Below are positions 18,166-26,697 of a DNA stretch of 64,000 nucleotides, one piece after another (position 1 is the stretch's first letter; every line of letters begins with the position of its first letter). Source of the DNA: an uncultured Pseudomonadota bacterium (GTDB lineage Bacteria; Pseudomonadota; Gammaproteobacteria; Burkholderiales; CAIKXV01); NCBI GenBank assembly GCA_903831455.1, contig CAIKXV010000201.1:1-64000 (forward strand). Direction: 5' to 3'. Under the pieces are notes generated by a model that saw nothing but the letters and a program-made list of their open reading frames with translations, made no database searches and was not told the origin of the DNA. Both the position numbers and the translations under genes were made by a program.

Positions 18166-20004
18166 TCAGGCCTGGCGGGTTGCCGGTGTCGGTTCTCCGG
18201 CGTGCCAGCGGGCTTCGAGGGCGGGGAGCCCGAGGCGCAGCAGTTCAGGCGCCGGTGTCGTCTCGTCCGGGGTCGCCGCCACGCCGGCGCGCGCCATCCA
18301 GCGACCGAGAGCGGGCGAGGCGGTGAGCATGGCGAACGGTACGCAGGCGAGCAGGGGCACGGCGACCGGCAGGCACAGATGGACGAGCCCCGGCATCGTG
18401 TACGCGAACCACGACAGCATCACCGCCCCGGCCAGCGTCGGCACCCAGAGCCTGCGCGTGGCCGCGCCCAGGGGTACCTGGTGGTCGTCGCGTACGGCGG
18501 TGGTCCAGCCGATCGCGCGACCCAGCGCGAGTCCGCCCAGGAAGACCGTATGCGCGACCGCCATGATGGGCGCGAGCACGGTGGAGAACACCGTCTCGAG
18601 CGCCACGGCCGGCAGGAAGCGGGCGAGTCCGCCGAACTCGCGACGGGCGCGGGCGTCCAGGATCGTGGCGACCACGCTGGCGATCTTCGGCGCGAACACC
18701 ATGGTCAGGATGATGGCCAGCAGCCATCCGCCCGCCTCGGGGCGGAACGCGGGACCGGTGGCGTCGACCAGCCTGTCGCGCAGGGCCATCGCCGCGATCA
18801 TCAGCATCCACGCAGGCGACCCGATGAACATCAGGATCGCGAGCACCAGCTGGAAGCGGCTGACGGGGCGAAGGCCGGGCAGCCCGAGCAGGCGCCAGTA
18901 CTGCATGTTGCCCTGGCACCAGCGCAGGTCGCGACGGATGAACTCGAGCAGCGTCGGCGGATTCTCCTCCCACGAGCCGTCCTCGACCGGGATCACGCGT
19001 ACCGCGAATCCCGCCCGGCGCATGAGTACCGCTTCGACCTGGTCGTGACTGAGGATCCAGCCCGACAGGGGGCCGGTACCCGGGAGCCTGGGCAGGTGGC
19101 AGTGTTCGATGAACGGCGCGAGGCGGATGATCGCGTTGTGGCCCCAGTAGGGTCCGCAGTCCCCTTGCCACCAGGCGCTGCCCAGGGTGTATGAACGCAT
19201 GCCCAGCCGCATGCCGAACTGGAATACCCGGGCGAACGGGCTCGCACTCGGCAGCCCGACGACCAGGGTCTGCGCGATGCCGAGCGTCGGATCGGCCTGC
19301 ATCACGCGAACCAGATGGGCGACGGTCTCCGCGCTCATCACGCTATCTGCGTCGAGCACGACGGCAAAGTCGTGGTCGCGGCCCCAGCGCTCGCAGAAGT
19401 CGCGGATGTTCCCCGCCTTGAACCCGGGGTTCTCGGTCCGGCGTCGGTAGACCAGGCGCGGACCCTCGGCGTGCCGGGCGCGCAGCGCCTCGACCACGCG
19501 CTCCTCCTCGTGGCCGATCTCGTCCCGGTTGGTGTCGCTCAGCAGGTATACGGACACGCGATCGCGGGGCATGCAGGCGGTGAGCCCGGCCATCAGCACA
19601 TCGAGGTTGCGGGCCACGCGGTGCGGATCCTCGTTGCGGGTGCAGACGAGGATCGCGGTGCGGGCGCCGACCGGGGTTGAGCGGGCGCCATGCGCCAGCG
19701 CGGGCATCACATGGCGCGCCGGATCACCCGGGCGGAGCATCAGCAGCAGGCCGATCGCCGCATTCCAGAACCCGACCGCCGACCATGGCAGCGTGATGAC
19801 GAAGGCGGCCAGGATCACGGTATCGACCGCATCGAGTCCGTCGCCGCCAAGCGCGTAGGCCATGAATGCCCCGAGCGCGACGACGGTGGCGCAGACCAGA
19901 GCGGCGAAGAAGGTCCTGCGCGCGCGCATCGCTGCCGCCGATGGATAGGCCTCGAGGCCGTCGTGCAGCGCCGCCGGATGGGGGAGGGGACTGTTCGATT
20001 CCAC
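18166..20004 (-). CDS. mdoH: Glucan biosynthesis glucosyltransferase H (OpgH/MdoH-like)
   Basis: ARTAILVCTRNEDPHRVARNLDVL...VYLLSDTNRDEI...AVVLDADSVMSAETV...WILSHDQVEAVLMRRAG...LEFIRRDLRWCQGNMQYWRLL. Confidence 0.9.
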   Translation of the reverse strand: MESNSPLPHPAALHDGLEAYPSAAAMRARRTFFAALVCATVVALGAFMAYALGGDGLDAVDTVILAAFVITLPWSAVGFWNAAIGLLLMLRPGDPARHVMPALAHGARSTPVGARTAILVCTRNEDPHRVARNLDVLMAGLTACMPRDRVSVYLLSDTNRDEIGHEEERVVEALRARHAEGPRLVYRRRTENPGFKAGNIRDFCERWGRDHDFAVVLDADSVMSAETVAHLVRVMQADPTLGIAQTLVVGLPSASPFARVFQFGMRLGMRSYTLGSAWWQGDCGPYWGHNAIIRLAPFIEHCHLPRLPGTGPLSGWILSHDQVEAVLMRRAGFAVRVIPVEDGSWEENPPTLLEFIRRDLRWCQGNMQYWRLLGLPGLRPVSRFQLVLAILMFIGSPAWMLMIAAMALRDRLVDATGPAFRPEAGGWLLAIILTMVFAPKIASVVATILDARARREFGGLARFLPAVALETVFSTVLAPIMAVAHTVFLGGLALGRAIGWTTAVRDDHQVPLGAATRRLWVPTLAGAVMLSWFAYTMPGLVHLCLPVAVPLLACVPFAMLTASPALGRWMARAGVAATPDETTPAPELLRLGLPALEARWHAGEPTPATRQA

Positions 20005-20073
20005 GGTGGGCGAGGCCTTCGGGAGACGGTCGGGTTGAACGGGCGCGGTAGGATACGGGCGGAGCGAACGCGG

Positions 20074-21114
20074 ATGAAAACCATCAGCAGTGTTGAACAG
20101 CCGTTAGTTGCGCGGGCGCTCTGGCACCTGGGTGCGGGTGTGTCCGCGATCCGTCAGGAACAGCTTCGTGCACCGGGTGCCGGCGAGGTGCTGGTGCGAG
20201 CGACCCACACCGCGTTGAGCCGCGGAACGGAGCGCCTCGTGTGGGGCGGACGAGTGCCGGTCTCCGAGGCCGAGGCCATGCGAGCCCCCCATCAGGCGGG
20301 CGAGTTCACGTTTCCCGTGAAGTACGGTTACTGCGCCGTCGGGGAGGTGGTCGACGGTGAAGCGGGCTGGATCGGCCAGCGGGTCTTCGCGCTGCATCCT
20401 CACCAGGACCTGTTCGTGCTGCCCACGTCCGCGGTGGCCCGGGTGCCCGCGGACGTTCCGTCCTCGCGCGCCGTGCTGGCCGCGAACGTGGAGACCGCCC
20501 TCAACGCGCTGTGGGATGGTGCGGCGGCACCGGGCATGCGGATCGCGGTCGTGGGAGCTGGTACGGTCGGCAGCCTGATCGCGTGGCTCGCGGGGCGGCT
20601 GCCCGGATGCGAGGTGACGCTGGTCGACATCGCACCCCGGCGGGCCTGCGTTGCTGCGTCGCTCGGCGTGGGCTGGGCTCTGCCGCACGAGGCACCTGCG
20701 GACTGTGATCTGGTGTTCCACGCCAGCGCCACTGCCGCGGGCCTGAACACGGCCATCGGATGTGCAGGCGACGAGGCACGGGTGGTCGAAGCCAGCTGGT
20801 ACGGCAACGAGCGCGTCGAACTCGGGCTGGGTGCCGCCTTCCACTCGCGGCGGCTCACGCTCATGAGCAGCCAGGTGGGTCGAGTGGCGCCGGCGATGCG
20901 CAGCCGCTGGACGCACGCACGCCGGCTGGCCAAGGCCCTGTCGCTGCTCGCCGATCCGCTGCCCGACGTGCTGCTTGCACCGCCGGTCGCGTTCGAGCAA
21001 CTGCCGCAGTGCTTCGCCTCGCTGCTCGACGGACGGGATTGCGCGCCGTGTCCGATCGTGGCCTACCCTCCGGCAGCCGACCTTCGGGGCGCGCCACCGG
21101 TCCCGATGTCCTGA
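20074..21114 (+). CDS. Zinc-binding alcohol dehydrogenase-like (MDR superfamily)
   Basis: APGAGEVLVRATHTALSRGTERLVWGGRVP...KYGYCAVGEVVDG...MRIAVVGAGTVGSLIAWLAGRLPGCEVTLVDI. Confidence 0.85.
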   Translation: MKTISSVEQPLVARALWHLGAGVSAIRQEQLRAPGAGEVLVRATHTALSRGTERLVWGGRVPVSEAEAMRAPHQAGEFTFPVKYGYCAVGEVVDGEAGWIGQRVFALHPHQDLFVLPTSAVARVPADVPSSRAVLAANVETALNALWDGAAAPGMRIAVVGAGTVGSLIAWLAGRLPGCEVTLVDIAPRRACVAASLGVGWALPHEAPADCDLVFHASATAAGLNTAIGCAGDEARVVEASWYGNERVELGLGAAFHSRRLTLMSSQVGRVAPAMRSRWTHARRLAKALSLLADPLPDVLLAPPVAFEQLPQCFASLLDGRDCAPCPIVAYPPAADLRGAPPVPMS

Positions 21115-21130
21115 CCCTGGAGAAGCCCGC

Positions 21131-21532
21131 ATGTACGCCGTCGAAGTCCGTGACCACGTGATGATCGCCCACAGCTTTCGCGGGGAGGTCTTCGGACCGG
21201 CGCAGCGGCTGCACGGAGCGACCTTCGTCTTCGACGCGGCGTTCCACAGCCGCACGCTGGACGGGAACGGCCTGGTGGTCGACATCGGCTGTGCCTCGCG
21301 CATCCTGCGCGAGGTGCTCTCGCCGCTCGACTATCGCAATCTCGACGACCTCCCGCAGTTCGCGGGGCGAAACACGACCACCGAGTTCCTCGCTGCATGG
21401 GTGCATGGCGAAATCGCGTTGCGCTGCTCCGGGGGCGAACTCGGTCGGCCCGCCGGCGAAGTGGTGGCCTTGAGGGTGTCGGTGTCGGAGTCCCACGTGG
21501 CGCGTGCCTGGTACGAGGCACCGCTTGTCTGA
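21131..21532 (+). CDS. 6-pyruvoyl-tetrahydropterin synthase / QueD-like protein with altered active site
   Basis: MYAVEVRDHVMIAHSFRGEVFGPAQRLHGATFVFDAAFHSRTLDGNGLVVDIGCASRILREVLSPLDYRNLDDLPQFAGRNTTTEFLAAWV: PTPS fold signature. Confidence 0.85.
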   Translation: MYAVEVRDHVMIAHSFRGEVFGPAQRLHGATFVFDAAFHSRTLDGNGLVVDIGCASRILREVLSPLDYRNLDDLPQFAGRNTTTEFLAAWVHGEIALRCSGGELGRPAGEVVALRVSVSESHVARAWYEAPLV

Positions 21533-22589
21533 TCGGCGCGTCGTGTTCGCGATCCCGGGGGATCTCGACACGCCCAGCGGCGGCTACGCCTACGCGCGTC
21601 GGATGTTCGACGAACTCCCCGCGCAGGGCTGGACGGTCTCGCACCTTCCACTGGGCCCGGGTTTCCCGTCCGCGTCCGAACCGGTGGTGCACGACGCCTA
21701 TCGGGCGCTGGCGACGGTTCCGCCCGGCGCGGTTGCGCTGGTCGACGGACTCGCGCTGGGCGTGTTGCCGGAGGCCGGTCGCTTCCTGGGCGAGCGCTCG
21801 CCCCTGGTGGCCCTGGTCCATCATCCGCTCGCGCTGGAGTCGGGCGTGCCGGCCGGGCGTGCGAACGAACTGAGGCAGAGCGAACGGGCCGCGCTCGCCG
21901 GCGCGGCGAGGGTGGTCGCCACCAGCCGGACGACCGCAGCGACGCTGGTGTCGGAATACGGGGTACCCGCCGAGCGACTGGCGGTGGCGGTGCCCGGCAC
22001 CGATCCGGCCCCCTTCGCGGCCGGATCGGACTCGCCCACGGCGCACCTGCTCAGCGTCGGCTCTCTGGTGCCGCGCAAGGGCCACGACGTGCTGCTGAGC
22101 GCGTTGGCCGAGTGCCGGCACGAGCGCTGGCAACTCACCATCGTCGGCGACGATACGCGGGACGCCGCGACCGCGGCGGCGCTGCGTGCGCTCGCCCGCG
22201 CGCACGGCCTGGAAAATCGGGTCACGTTCACCGGCGCAGTCGATTCCAGTCGACTCGAGGCGCTCTACGCGGGCGCGGACCTGTTCGTGCTCGCCTCGCG
22301 CCACGAGGGCTTCGGGATGGCCGGCACCGAAGCGGTGGCCCGCGGGCTGGCGGTGGTATCGACCACGGCCGGCGCGATCCCCGAGTCGTTGCCCGCGGAC
22401 GCGGCCTGCCTGGTGGCACCGGACGACGTGCCCGCGCTGCGCGATGTCCTGACCTCGCTGCTGTCCGACCGGCAACGGTTGCGTGCGTTGTCCGGGCATG
22501 CGCGTGCCGCCTCGGCTCGCCTCGCGCGGTGGTCGCATACCGCGAGTGCGCTGGGTGGGGCGCTCGAACTCGCGCTGGAGCGTCGATGA
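21504..22589 (+). CDS. Glycosyltransferase family 4
   Basis: VVFAIPGDLDTPSGGYAYARRMFDEL...LLSVGSLVPRKGHDVLLSAL...VLASRHEGFGMAGTEAVARGLAVVSTTAGAIPE. Start could also be TTG at 21525. Confidence 0.88.
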   Translation: MPGTRHRLSDRRVVFAIPGDLDTPSGGYAYARRMFDELPAQGWTVSHLPLGPGFPSASEPVVHDAYRALATVPPGAVALVDGLALGVLPEAGRFLGERSPLVALVHHPLALESGVPAGRANELRQSERAALAGAARVVATSRTTAATLVSEYGVPAERLAVAVPGTDPAPFAAGSDSPTAHLLSVGSLVPRKGHDVLLSALAECRHERWQLTIVGDDTRDAATAAALRALARAHGLENRVTFTGAVDSSRLEALYAGADLFVLASRHEGFGMAGTEAVARGLAVVSTTAGAIPESLPADAACLVAPDDVPALRDVLTSLLSDRQRLRALSGHARAASARLARWSHTASALGGALELALERR

Positions 22590-23410
22590 GCGACTTCTCC
22601 CATGACTGGCTCGCCTTGCGCGAACCCGCCGATCGCCTTGCCCGCGATCCGGGCCTGCTCGACGCAGCGGTGGAGTACCTGCGCGCCGGCCGCGAGCCGG
22701 CGGTGACCGATCTGGGGTGCGGTACCGGATCGACCCTGCGAACCATGGCCTCGCGATTGCCTGCGACCCAGCGCTGGCGTCTCGTCGATCATTCGCCTGC
22801 GCTGCTCGATCGGGCGCTCGAGAGCCTGCCGCCCGAAGCGGGACGCGATCGGGTCGAGGCGGTGGTCGCGGATCTCGATCGCGACCTCGAGCGCGTGCTG
22901 GCCGAGCCGGCTGCGCTCGTCACGCTCTCGGCGTTCCTCGACCTCGTATCGCTCGCGTGGATCGACCGATTGGCCAGGGAGGCGGCCCGGCTGCGCGCGG
23001 GCGTCTATGCGGCCCTGAACTACGACGGACGATCCGGCTGCGAGCCGTTCGACGCACTCGATCCGCAGGTCCTCGAGGCCTTCAACGCCCACCAGCGCCG
23101 GGACAAGGGATTGGGCTCCGCACTCGGGCCGAGAGCGGCGGAGGTGGCGGCCGAAAGCCTTCGCTCGGCCGGGTTCGAGGTGCAGGTCGCGCGGGCAGAC
23201 TGGCGGGTCGACCCGGACATGGCCGAACTGCAGCGCCAGCTGCTCGCGGGCTGGGTGGCTGCGGTCGCGGAGACCGGGCGCGTGGATGCGCGGGCTCTTG
23301 CGGGCTGGCACGAGCGCCGCCTCGGGCAGATCGAGCGCAAGACCCTGCGGCTCGTCGTCGGCCACCTCGACGTGCTGGCGTTGCCTGCAGCCCACGCCGC
23401 ATCGCGCTGA
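22586..23410 (+). CDS. Class I SAM-dependent methyltransferase
   Basis: AVTDLGCGTGSTLRTMASRLPATQRWRLVDHSPALLDRA; ATGA overlap with the glycosyltransferase. Confidence 0.85.
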   Translation: MSDFSHDWLALREPADRLARDPGLLDAAVEYLRAGREPAVTDLGCGTGSTLRTMASRLPATQRWRLVDHSPALLDRALESLPPEAGRDRVEAVVADLDRDLERVLAEPAALVTLSAFLDLVSLAWIDRLAREAARLRAGVYAALNYDGRSGCEPFDALDPQVLEAFNAHQRRDKGLGSALGPRAAEVAAESLRSAGFEVQVARADWRVDPDMAELQRQLLAGWVAAVAETGRVDARALAGWHERRLGQIERKTLRLVVGHLDVLALPAAHAASR

Positions 23411-23476
23411 CGAGTCTGTTCCCGTCGGCGTCCGGCCGCGTTGGGCGGGCGAGGGCGCGGCCGCCGTGTTCGACGA

Positions 23477-24256
23477 TCAGGAGCCCCCTGCCCGGGCGTC
23501 CTTCGGGTCGAGCAGGTCGATGTCGAACAGCAGGTCGGCACCCAGCGGGTAGTGACGCACGCGCGGTCGCAGCGCTTGCCCCAGCGTGTCGATCGCGGGC
23601 AGGTTCACGCCGATCGGGCCCGATCCGATCAGCATCGGCGCGACGGCGAGGTGGAGCCGGTCGAGACAGCCCTGGGCGAGGAACGTCGACACGGTATGCG
23701 CTCCGCCCTCGATCAGCAATCGTTGCCAGCCCCGGGCGTGCAGGGCCGCGACGATGTCGCGAGGGGCGATGCGACCCTCCGCGTCGGACGGCAGCGCGAT
23801 CGTCGTGATACGCGCCGACGCCGCGGCCCCCGCCCTGCGATCGACGATCATCGCGCACGGAACGCCATCGTCGGCGAAGAGCCGCGCTGCCGCAGGGAGG
23901 CGTCGGTTGGGGTCGATGACGACGCGCGCGGGCGAGCGCCCGACGATACCGCGAACGGTCAGCCGGGGATCATCGGCGAGCGCGGTGCCGACGCCCACGA
24001 CGACCGCATCGGCCAGCGCCCGAAGACGATGGAGGTGCCGGATCGCCTCCGGCCCGTTCACGTAGTGCGAATGGCCGCTGGGTGTCGCGATGCGTCCGTC
24101 GAGTGACTGACCCAACTGCGCCACCGTCCATTGCGCGCCGTCCACCAAGGGGGCGAACAGGTCTCGCCAGGGCATCGGGACCGGCGCCGATCGATCGCCC
24201 TGGCGCACGGCCAGTATCGTCGACCATGTCGAATCCGTCAGTGTGCTTGCCGACAT
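23477..24256 (-). CDS. RibD C-terminal-type pyrimidine reductase (RibD family)
   Basis: VAQLGQSLDGRIATPSGHSHYVNGPEAIRHLHRLRALADAVVVGVGTALADDPRLTVR...LLIEGGAHTVSTFL. Confidence 0.9.
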   Translation of the reverse strand: MSASTLTDSTWSTILAVRQGDRSAPVPMPWRDLFAPLVDGAQWTVAQLGQSLDGRIATPSGHSHYVNGPEAIRHLHRLRALADAVVVGVGTALADDPRLTVRGIVGRSPARVVIDPNRRLPAAARLFADDGVPCAMIVDRRAGAAASARITTIALPSDAEGRIAPRDIVAALHARGWQRLLIEGGAHTVSTFLAQGCLDRLHLAVAPMLIGSGPIGVNLPAIDTLGQALRPRVRHYPLGADLLFDIDLLDPKDARAGGS

Positions 24257-24313
24257 GCTCGGTCATCGGCCAGCCGCAGGCTGGACTGGCGATCGAATCG
24301 GGACACCCGGACG

Positions 24314-25561
24314 ATGCGCGCATACGATCCCCACCGTCAACCTTTCCTGTCGTGCGCGGACGACGCCGCGCTGACGCCGCATCACGATGGCGGTTTCCGA
24401 ATGATGAGTGCGCAGCCCGACAACCCCGCGACAGCCATACCTCGCCCGCACCGGCCAGCGCTCTTCGAGCGCGACGCGCGGGCCGAAGTCTCGCGGGCCA
24501 TCGGCGAGTTCACCGGCACGCGGCCCGTGCTGATCGCCCGCGGCGAGGGCGAGGCATGGCTTGCCTGCCCGGTCGACGGTCTCGATGCACCCCGCTTCGA
24601 GCAGTTGCGTTGCCTCGCGGCCGGTGGTCTGCGCCTCGCGCTGTCGGCCACCCGCGCGGCCACCCTTGCGGAGCGCTGCTCGGGGGCGCTGCAACTGGCC
24701 GTCGGCCCCGACCTGTGCTGGTCCGAGGTCGTCGCGCTCGCCTCCGAGATCGAGGCGAACGCCCGCGACGTGGTCGAGCGCGAGGGCCATGCGGCGACGG
24801 CTGCGGTCGAACTGGCGAAGCTCGCGCGCCTGCTGCCGGCCGTCCTGTTGCTCCCTGCCCAGGCCGTAGGCTCCGATGGCGTCGCGCGCCTGCTCTCGGT
24901 GGGTGCAGACGACATCCTGCAGTTCCGGGCCGACCGCGCCCGCTCCCTGCAGGTGTCGGGGCGGGCCCGTATCCCGTTGCCGGGCGCGCCGTCCTGCGAG
25001 TTCATCGTGTTCCGGGACGACATGGGCTCGGAGTGGACAGCCATCCGGGTCGGCGATCCCTCCCACGCGGGACATGTTCCGGTGCGGATGCATTCGGCCT
25101 GCCTGACCGGCGACGCGTTCGGCTCCCTGCGCTGCGATTGCGGCGATCAGTTGCGCATGGCGCTGGCCACCATCCAGCGCCGGGGTGGCGGCTACCTGTT
25201 CTACCTCGACCAGGAGGGGTGCGGTATCGGCCTGTCCAACAAGATGCGCGCCTATCGCCTGCAGGACGAGGGGCTGGACACGATCGATGCGAACACCACG
25301 CTCGGTTTCGAGCGCGACGAGCGCGACTACACCGTCGCATCGCGGATGCTCCGGATGCTCGACATCCGATCGGTCGCGCTGCTCACGAACAACCCCGCGA
25401 AGCTCGACGCGCTCGAAGCGGCAGGCATCGCGGTCGCGGAGCGCGTGCCACTGCTCGCGCCGATCGGCGGCAACAACCGCCGCTACCTCGAGGCCAAACG
25501 CCAGCGCGCGGGGCACCTGATCGAGGGACTCGCCCCGGGGAACGTGCGCCCGGCGGCCTGA
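24314..25561 (+). CDS. ribA: GTP cyclohydrolase II-like (RibA) with degenerate N-terminal domain
   Basis: PVRMHSACLTGDAFGSLRCDCGDQLRMALATIQRRGGGYLFYLDQEGCGIGLSNKMRAYRLQDEGLDTIDANTTLGFERDERDYTVASRMLRMLDIRSVALLTNNPAKLDAL. Alternative start 24401. Confidence 0.88.
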   Translation: MRAYDPHRQPFLSCADDAALTPHHDGGFRMMSAQPDNPATAIPRPHRPALFERDARAEVSRAIGEFTGTRPVLIARGEGEAWLACPVDGLDAPRFEQLRCLAAGGLRLALSATRAATLAERCSGALQLAVGPDLCWSEVVALASEIEANARDVVEREGHAATAAVELAKLARLLPAVLLLPAQAVGSDGVARLLSVGADDILQFRADRARSLQVSGRARIPLPGAPSCEFIVFRDDMGSEWTAIRVGDPSHAGHVPVRMHSACLTGDAFGSLRCDCGDQLRMALATIQRRGGGYLFYLDQEGCGIGLSNKMRAYRLQDEGLDTIDANTTLGFERDERDYTVASRMLRMLDIRSVALLTNNPAKLDALEAAGIAVAERVPLLAPIGGNNRRYLEAKRQRAGHLIEGLAPGNVRPAA

Positions 25562-25587
25562 TCGCGCGCGCGGTCGCGATCGAGGAC

Positions 25588-26409
25588 TCAGCCCTCGTCG
25601 CTTGCGGACGGACCTGCGCGCAGCGCACCTACCGGGTAGGCCGAGAACTCGGCAAGCAGGCGCGCGATGCGCGGCGCCGCGACTTCGATCATCCGGCGAC
25701 CGGCCTCGGCGGTGGCCAACGTGGCGTCTCCACAGGCGCCCGACGGGTGCAGGTCCTGGGTCGACCACGCAAGGGAGACCCGGCCGTGGAACCGCAGTTC
25801 GCGGGCCTGCGTCTCGAGGTCGATGGAGGCGGGTCGAAACGCGGCGATCCGATCCTCGCGAACCGATGCGGGCGCGAGGTGCCGCATGAGCGAGGTTTCC
25901 GCCGCACCGGCGTGGATGCCGTGCCGCCATTCCTCTTCCGGGAACAGGCCCTCGGGCTCCCCGAATGCGTAGGTGCTGGCCACGACGACCAGCATCGAGA
26001 GGCGGCTGCGGAGGTCCTGGGCAACGACCCGCGCGAGGGCGGCCTGGCCACCGTGCGAGTTGAAGATGACCAGCTTGCGAACGCCAGCCGCGTGCACGGA
26101 TCGGGCGAGTTCGGTCCACACGGCCGCCAGCGTCGAGGCGGACAGCGACAGCGTTCCGGGAAAGGCTGCGTGCTCGGCGCTCGTTCCCACCGGTTGCATC
26201 GGCAGGACCAGTACCGGCACATGCTCGGGCAGGCGATCCAGCGCGGCCTCCAGCAGCCCGCTGTTGATGCGCGCGTCGACATCGAGCGGCAGGTGGGGGC
26301 CATGCTGTTCGATTGCCGCGACCGGAAGCACCGCGACGGTGGCCTCGCGGTCGAGTCCGGCGAAGTCGGTCCAGGTGAGATCCTGCCAGCGGCGGACGGG
26401 TAGGGACAT
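25588..26409 (-). CDS. Creatininase family protein
   Basis: AVLPVAAIEQHGPHLPLDVDARINSGLLEAAL...VIFNSHGGQAALARVVAQDL...HAGAAETSLMRHLAP. Confidence 0.9.
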   Translation of the reverse strand: MSLPVRRWQDLTWTDFAGLDREATVAVLPVAAIEQHGPHLPLDVDARINSGLLEAALDRLPEHVPVLVLPMQPVGTSAEHAAFPGTLSLSASTLAAVWTELARSVHAAGVRKLVIFNSHGGQAALARVVAQDLRSRLSMLVVVASTYAFGEPEGLFPEEEWRHGIHAGAAETSLMRHLAPASVREDRIAAFRPASIDLETQARELRFHGRVSLAWSTQDLHPSGACGDATLATAEAGRRMIEVAAPRIARLLAEFSAYPVGALRAGPSASDEG

Positions 26410-26697
26410 TGCGGACTCCGGGGTCGTCAGGCGCGTGTCGGAACCGGCGGGCGCGTGCCGCGACAAACGCGGGGACGCGGCCGGACGCGCGCACTATCGC
26501 ACAGCATCGACCGGCGCGAGGTGGGTCCGGACGCTGGCGTGCGCCTGCATCCTGGCGAGTGCGCGTGCTCCACGACCATCGATGCGCGAGTGCAGGAGTC
26601 GGCGTTTCGCGAGGACGGCGCGGGGGGCTTTTGGTACAGTGCACCGATCCCTGTCGGGTACCCGCGCCGTGTCGACACGGCCCTCCGGAAGCGAGCC

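Noticed and set aside
24314-25561. Idea that this GTP cyclohydrolase II stops at the formylated FAPy product and needs the creatininase as ArfB
   Set aside because: The KMRAY Tyr (E. coli Y105) is retained; the FAPy-type variant has Met there, so the simple version is not supported.
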